From the NCBI GenBank assembly GCA_030068075.1, contig CM057823.1:19006485-19070484 (forward strand): a DNA stretch of 64,000 nt. Direction: 5' to 3'. The notes beneath the pieces were generated by a model, which saw only the letters and a program-made list of their open reading frames with translations, searched no databases and was not told where the DNA came from. Shown here piece after piece: positions 58,648 through 64,000 of this stretch (within the stretch, counting starts at the first letter, position 1; each line of letters starts with the position of its first letter). The DNA is from Paguma larvata. Its lineage: Eukaryota; Chordata; Mammalia; Carnivora; Viverridae. The position numbers and the translations under genes were made by a program.

Positions 58648-58812
58648 TACAGATACATATACCTATGTATATGTACACATAGGCATATATCCCACATCTT
58701 CTTATATATAATAGATATAGACAATAATATATGATATATATAATATATATTATATGTAATATATAATAGAATATATATAATATATAATCAAATATTATTA
58801 GCAATAATAATA
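58648..58812. repeat. TA-rich microsatellite inside L1
   Basis: Irregular ATATA/TATAA array between 'tggaagcaacctccatatca' and 'atagaatactactcagccat' of the L1 ORF2 end. Same point as the array at 6.76 kb. Confidence 0.9.
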
Positions 58813-59284
58813 GAATACTACTCAGCCATTAAAAAAATGAAATCTTGCCATTTATGACAACATGGATAGGGATTATTATACTAAGCGAAATAAGTCAGAC
58901 AAAGAAAGACAAATACTGTGTGGTTTCACTTATATGTGGAATCTAAAAAATAAACAAATGAACAAACAAAACAAAACCGAAACCCACTCCTAGATATAAG
59001 AAACAAGCTGTACGTTACCTGAGGGGGGAAGGATTAGGAGGATGGGCAAAATAGGTGAAGTGGGATTAAGAGGTACCAACTTGCAGTTATAAAATAAATA
59101 AGTCATTGGGATGTACTATACAGCATGGGAAAAGTAGTCAATAATATTGTAATAATTGTATGTTGACAGATGGTAACTTAGACACTGTGGAGATCATTTC
59201 CTCGTGTAGAGAAATAACAAGTCACTACTACCTACACCTAAAATAAGATATTGGACATCAATTATATTTCAATTTTAAAAAATT

Positions 59285-59486
59285 CGGGTGCCTGGGTGGC
59301 TCAGTTGGTTGAGGACCTGACTTCAGCTTGGGTAGTGATCTCACGGTTCATGAGTTTGAGCCCCACATCGGGGTCTCCGCTGTCGGCACAGAGCCCACTT
59401 CAGATCCTCTGTCCCTCTCTCTCTCTCTCTGCTTCTCTCCCACGCGTGCTCTCTCTGTCTCAAAAATAAATAAACATTTAAAAAAA
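59285..59486 (+). mobile_element. CAN-SINE at the L1 3' end
   Basis: Inserted in the A-rich tail of the L1. Head 'cgggtgcctgggtggctcag'. A BstEII-free, CT-rich middle (ctctctctctctctgcttct) and A-tail follow. Confidence 0.95.
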
Positions 59487-59549
59487 TGCATATACACACA
59501 CGAAGAACATGTGTACGTAAGCACTTGAATGGGTGCATGCCTACCACGG

Positions 59550-60330
59550 CTCAATAAGTGTAGCTGTCACTGGGCATGACAACTCTATTCCACATGGTTA
59601 CTGGCCCTGGAGATAGGATGGTGCATAAGACACCCAAGTTTTTTTTTGTTTTGTTTTGTTTTGTTGTTGTTTTTTTTACCTCAGAGAAGCTTACATTCCA
59701 ATGGGGGAGAAAAAACAGAAACTAGAAAACAGTAATTTTGCAAAAGATAACTTTATATTGTGATAAAGATAAACATGGGGATGGGATTGGCGATAGTGGG
59801 GAGATGGACTGAGATGAAGGAGTAACGAAGGCCTGTGGGGAGAGGGGTCATTTTAAGATGGACCTGAGAAGTGACAGTGAGCCTCCCGTACCCGGAACCA
59901 GGGGGAACGAACCTTCCCGGCAGAAGAGGCAGTGAGTGCAACAGCCCAAAGGAGAAGAAGTAGGTGAGGAGCCAAATCTCTGAGGTCCCTGCTGGTCATG
60001 GAAAGGAGTTTAGGTTTTATTCGACAAGCACAAGGAAAATGTGGGAGGGTAACATAATTGGATCCAGTTGTTTTCGCTTTCTCGGTCGCTTTGGCTGCTG
60101 TGTGACGGGAGGGAAAGAGAGAAAACCAAGACAGGAAAGAGAAGCACCAAGAGGGAATCGAAGCAGTGTCAAGAGAGAGAGAGCAGACAATGAGGTCAGG
60201 AGAATGACGACAGATGTACAGACAAGGATGTCCAATCACAAGATGCCTGGAGGTACAAAGAGAAATAAATAGCAATAAAAGACCTGTGGAATGGGTATGA
60301 CTGTTATCCTAATTTGGTAGATAAATAAAC
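59550..60330 (-). repeat. Ancient interspersed repeat, opposite orientation
   Basis: 'acctcagagaagcttacatt', 'ccaatgggggagaaaaaaca', 'gtgagtgcaacagcccaaag', 'ctgctggtcatggaaaggag' and 'tggctgctgtgtgacgggag' are the other strand of the family at 15.1 and 41.5 kb. The minus ORF 59853-60275 is a by-product. Confidence 0.45.
59640..59679. repeat. T-rich low-complexity tract
   Basis: T8, then (GTTTT)n, (GTT)n and T8, just before 'acctcagagaagcttac'. Possibly the tail of an unrecognised minus-strand insertion. Confidence 0.85.
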
Positions 60331-60364
60331 GAAGGCTTGTGGAATTTAAAATGTGGCCAAAGAG

Positions 60365-60585
60365 GGGCTACTAGGTGGCTCAGTTGGTTAAGCGTCCAGC
60401 TTCCACTCAGGTCACGATCTCACGGTTCCTGAGTTCGAGCCCCTCATCAGGCTCTGTGCTGACAGCTCGGAGCCTGGAGCCTGCTTCAGATTCTGTGTCT
60501 CCCTCTCTCTGCTCCTCCCCTGCTCACTCCATCTCTCTCTCAAAAATAAAAAATAAAAATAAAATAAAAAATAAACATTAAAAGA
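60365..60585 (+). mobile_element. CAN-SINE, plus
   Basis: Flanks 'ggccaaagag' (60355-60364) and 'agccaaagag' (60586-60595). The tail is a long AAATAAAAAATAAAAATAAA tract. Confidence 0.96.
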
Positions 60586-60595
60586 AGCCAAAGAG

Positions 60596-61422
60596 AAGCT
60601 GGGGTTCAAGCACAGGAATTTCCGACTCTGCCAGGTTAGATGTTAGGTTAAGATGTGTAGTTTGTGGGGGGGAAAAAATAACATTCACTTTAACACTTCC
60701 TAAGCCAGCCTGTTCGGAATCAAACTGAACACTATCCAATATTTTGTGAGGATGCATCTGTTGTGTATTTGCTAGATGGAGCAGCTCCAGTGCTGTTTTA
60801 TTTAAGTCTTGTAAGTTGTCAGAGTTGGAGGGAGGTTTTGCGTTCTTTTCTTTTTTTCTGCCTTTCCTTTAGTCTCTTAAGATGTGCTCTGAAACAAAGC
60901 AGTGAAGGCTAGCTCGTTACCATTTGGATTTGACTTGAAGTGAGACTGTGTTCGTTGCCATGCTCTCCAAGAGGGAGATTGCTTTCTGAAATGGGTGAAC
61001 CTCCGCTTGAGAAGGGAAACTTGGAATCATATTTATTTCTAACCCCGCTTACCCACGTGGGAGAATCAGCATTACAGGATTATTATTTTGCCATATGCTG
61101 ATCTTCACCTGCGGCAGAATTCTTGTTGCAAAGAAAAAACTCTTCCAAAGAGAATTTCTTTCAGTGCTGCCTGCATTCCTAGTCTAGCCACACAGTCAGC
61201 TTTCAGAATTTGGCATCGCACCTTCCTGAACACACTCTCACCACACACATCTTTTGACCTATGCGATCGTTCTCTGTTGCAGAAGTTCATAACGGGCAGT
61301 ACTGAGGGACGTTAGGAAGATTCTCTGTGGTCGGCACCGGGAGAAAGATGTTTCCTGAAATATATTTAGGGAAGGTAGGTCATTTTGCCTGATCCTTTCT
61401 CTCTAAATATTCCAGAAAACAT
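60596..61422. other. Unassigned, repeat-poor DNA
   Basis: A G9 patch lies at 60665-60673. ORF 61088-61315 (plus) lacks a family signature. No repeat seen. Confidence 0.4.
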
Positions 61423-61440
61423 GAGTTTTAAGATTTTTTT

Positions 61441-61646
61441 TTAATTTTTTTAATGTTTATTTTTATTCTTGAGACAGAGAGAGACAGGGCATGAGTGGGG
61501 GAGGGGCAGAGACACAGAATGTGAAGCAAACTCCAGGCTCTGAGCTGTCAGCACAGAGCCCGACACGGGTCTCAAACTCACAGACCGCGAGATCATGACC
61601 TGAGTGGAAGTCAGACGCTCAACGAACTGAGCCACCCCGGCGCCCC
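61441..61646 (-). mobile_element. CAN-SINE, minus, clean target duplication
   Basis: 'gagttttaagattttttt' at 61423-61440 recurs exactly at 61647-61664 (18 bp). This is the cleanest insertion in the window and probably one of the youngest. Confidence 0.97.
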
Positions 61647-61664
61647 GAGTTTTAAGATTTTTTT

Positions 61665-64000
61665 AATTGAAAGGAGAACTATGTACACAAAATGGGAGAG
61701 TTAGCTGAATTATATAAAGCTCAAAATGAAGACAGGAGAGGGGAAAATGATCAAGTTTTTTTTAGTGAAAAGTGTGGCAATAACTCACTCAGATATCTTG
61801 AGTGTAATTTTACCCCCTTCTTATACAAAACATCTCCGGAGTAATGCTGTTGTTCTTATTAAAGTGTAGTTGACACCCAATGTTACATTAGTTTCAGGTC
61901 TACGAAACAGTGATTCAACAGCTCTCTACACTATACGCCATGTGGTAGCTCACAGGTAGCGACCATCTGTCTAAAAAATAATGGTATTAAGGGCAAGTTT
62001 TTAGGCTGACAACATTTTACATATTTTGTATATCTAAATTGACCGGCCTTTGTACCTTAGTAAAACATTTGAAGAAGGAAGGCAACAGGAAGGACCAGAA
62101 CAGAGGGTGTGAACATTTTATAGATCTTCACAATCTATGAATCAATTAACTTTTCTAGAGTCTCTTGTTTTCCCAGTTTCCTCTTCTCTTCATTTTCTGA
62201 GTCAAGAGGAGATTGTAGTCTGTGTCAATGCGGAAAAATACAACTGTAGAAAAACTTGCAAATAGCACTGGGACGAAAATTATAGGACGTAGCAAGCCAT
62301 ACCTAACAAGAAGGAACACTTAGCCCTGCATACGATGTAATGAACTTCACCTAACTTTATTATTGGAAAGGGGCATATTTGCTTCTAGGTGTTGTTGAAC
62401 TCCACCGTAAAGTCCTACAGGGTTTAACTGGTACAGCTCTAATACGAAGCCATTTTTAAGTTACTCATCTCAATGTTCTTCAGGAAAGTGGTAGGACTTG
62501 CAACTACTCTAATGATTGGAGGATCCCAAAAGAGATAGGACAGTGACGAGGCTTTGTGATGCTTTCATTTCAGCTATGAATTTCTTTCAACGCTTCACAC
62601 TGGGGGCTCTACTTATGTAAGAGCCTCTTAAATGATTACCCAATGCTTACCGTAAAGGCTGTCAGACTGTGGCACATGTTGACTTGAACATTATTCCCCT
62701 TCGATGGCATATAGAAAATTGTCAGTAGAAATGGGGAGACAGGATTAGAAAGGGGACACAGTTCTCTTATCTCCTAAGTCCATGACTTCTCTTTCCACCA
62801 CGATGATTAAAGGTGGAAAAACCAAGTCGGTCACCTCCATGTCTAGCGGCATGCCGGCGATGTTTAACAATCAGCTCTCTCAAAATAAAACAACCTTGAC
62901 TTGTTGACCTTTACAACTGTTTGGTGTAAACACCTGCCATGTGGCCAATTGCAAGCTCCCAACGTGATGACACTGAACACAGAGTCGGGAAATGATGCCC
63001 AGTCAGCTCCGGTGAACGACTGTGAGCGCTCCAACACACCGTAACGGGATCGTCTCTGCCTGGCAACAGGGACATGAGGATGGCAGCAAGAACTAGGATG
63101 TAAAAGCCAAACTGTTAGCTACCATGATGCTTGCCATAATTCTTCTGTAAAAGCCACATTTATGTCTTACAGAATGCATGCTTCGATCACTGGATAATGC
63201 CAGAATGCTGTGAACAGCTATGAAAGGGCATAACGAAAAATGTTCATAGGAATAGAAACTCATTTCAAGAGCTCGTATTTATATTTGCATGTTTTTGCAT
63301 TTTTTTTCTTGCTATAGTATAAATGACATGCTATGAAAAAAATGTTGGTGTCTTGAAGAGACTAAGAGAGGCTATGTTCTCCCTTTCATCCTGAAAGAGT
63401 GATGTTCCTATCTGAACTGACACTTTGGTTTGCCAAAAGATAGTTAAAACATGAACACAAAAAGTCATGTAATAGAGCCCACTGGAATAATGAAATGACC
63501 GGGGGGAAAAACATTAAAGATCTGTTGTTGGACTTTTGATTACAAATACAACTGTAATGCAAAGAACTGACCACACCTGAAAGCTTTCCTTAATACTTCT
63601 CATCTAACACCCTAACAGTCCTCCTGGCCTGTTGGAGAATGCATGCTGAACCCAGAAAAAAGCGGATATATTGCAACTTTCAGACAATTCGTGTTAATAA
63701 CTACTGAGTGTCATGACATGTCTTCTGCAGGGGCAAGTACACCCCTTCACATGATTCAGAGATCCACTGCCTACACACAACAGGAGAAGTCAAATCATTT
63801 GTGAAAGCATATTCCCTAAATTGTGTACCCTATCAGAAAATGTACACTCCTACCTTGGTTTAAAAGTAAAAGGCGAGCTAAATTCATTTTTCTGCATGGC
63901 AACACGGTGTGACATTTTAATTCTAATTCTGGCATCTAAGGATTCTAGTCGATGAAGGTAAATGCAGCACTTGTGGCTTTATTCCGTCTCAGATCTCCCT
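61665..64000. other. Unassigned, SINE-free DNA
   Basis: At 61850-61965, 'aagtgtagttgacacccaat' and 'gttacattagtttcaggtct' mark a possible L1-derived scrap. The rest (about 2 kb) shows no recognised repeat and no gene. Its mixed composition makes it one of the best places to look for conserved noncoding sequence. Confidence 0.4.

Larger units (their letters stand above)
54420..59284 (+). mobile_element. Long, internally deleted L1 (5' UTR plus ORF2 remnant plus 3' UTR)
   Basis: The left end 'gatggcaatgtaggaagaca', with 'ctcacctcctcccaccgaca', matches L1 5' UTR starts of the mammalian L1MA/L1MB age. A GC-rich tandem block follows, then the text jumps to the middle of ORF2 at about 55470, so ORF1 and the ORF2 endonuclease part are deleted. 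The reverse transcriptase region survives in pieces, with [10 protein letters not shown] (about 56728) and FADN at 56862-56873, where an active L1 has FADD. Stops and frameshifts break the frame throughout. ORF2's C-terminal part is at 58255-58500 and the 3' UTR ends at 59284. Two SINEs (55952 and 57197) are inside and one sits at the 3' end. Not functional. Confidence 0.88.

Noticed and set aside
1..64000. tRNA genes at the heads of the many SINEs
   Set aside because: The tRNA-like heads are parts of CAN-SINEs with an A/B-box-type promoter. They lack a proper cloverleaf with acceptor stem closure, so they are not annotated as tRNA genes.
1..64000. CRISPR array, operon or phage-like defence system
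   Set aside because: There is no array of equal spacers, no bacterial gene structure and no dense coding. The repeats are eukaryotic interspersed elements and microsatellites.
1..64000. A previously undescribed biological system
   Set aside because: I looked on both strands and at several scales. Everything with clear structure is explained by known repeat types or a pseudogene. Only the exon-like segment at 35.5 kb is left open, with low confidence.

Overview
This window is AT-rich mammalian nuclear DNA with no intact protein-coding gene that I can support. It looks like intergenic or deep intronic sequence from a cat-family (felid) genome. The main evidence is about 40 copies of a tRNA-Lys-derived CAN-SINE, on both strands. 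Each has a head like 'GGCACCTGGGTGGCTCAG', a body reading 'GCTCTGTGCTGACAGCTCAG', a CT-rich stretch and an (AAATA)n tail. That long body is typical of the felid SINEC_Fc type; canid copies usually differ there. Felid-style L1 3' ends, carnivore-like LTR sequence and old pan-mammalian repeats (MIR, MER2, MER20, MLT1, old LINEs) fit the same picture. The open reading frames in the window are short and mostly fall inside SINEs, L1s or simple repeats.

Layout. 0-12 kb: unique sequence with six CAN-SINEs, an L1 3' end (6.1-7.4 kb) and complex TA/CA microsatellites. 12.8-13.1 kb: a MER2 DNA transposon with its TA target duplication. 13-21.8 kb: an old LINE-like repeat (15.1-16.6 kb), more SINEs and two tandem SINE pairs. 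22-26 kb: an MIR element and a cluster of three SINEs. 26.3-27.8 kb: a processed pseudogene of cathepsin C (CTSC) on the minus strand, split by a SINE. 28.8-29.2 kb: a solo LTR of betaretrovirus-like (class II) endogenous retrovirus type. 29.3-37 kb: a repeat-poor stretch with one exon-like segment (35.5 kb). 37-46 kb: dense SINEs, old LINE tails and a long AT microsatellite. 46.7-50.8 kb: a deep nest in which an old repeat is cut by an MLT1 LTR, an old L1 tail, a younger felid L1 tail inside that, and a SINE. 51-54 kb: MER20, an MLT1 fragment, a G-rich SINE and MIR. 54.4-59.3 kb: a long internally deleted L1 whose GC-rich 5' region carries about 68-70 bp tandem units. 59.5-64 kb: an old repeat, two SINEs and a repeat-poor tail.

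No operon, CRISPR array, RNA gene cluster or new gene system was found. The most informative signals are the dead CTSC retrocopy, three places where two SINEs sit in tandem separated by a third copy of the target-site duplication, the nested insertion record at 47-51 kb, microsatellites growing at the same internal point of three L1 copies, and one short exon-like ORF with a signal-peptide-like start. Repeat family names come from recognising consensus features by eye and should be read as likely assignments, not search results.
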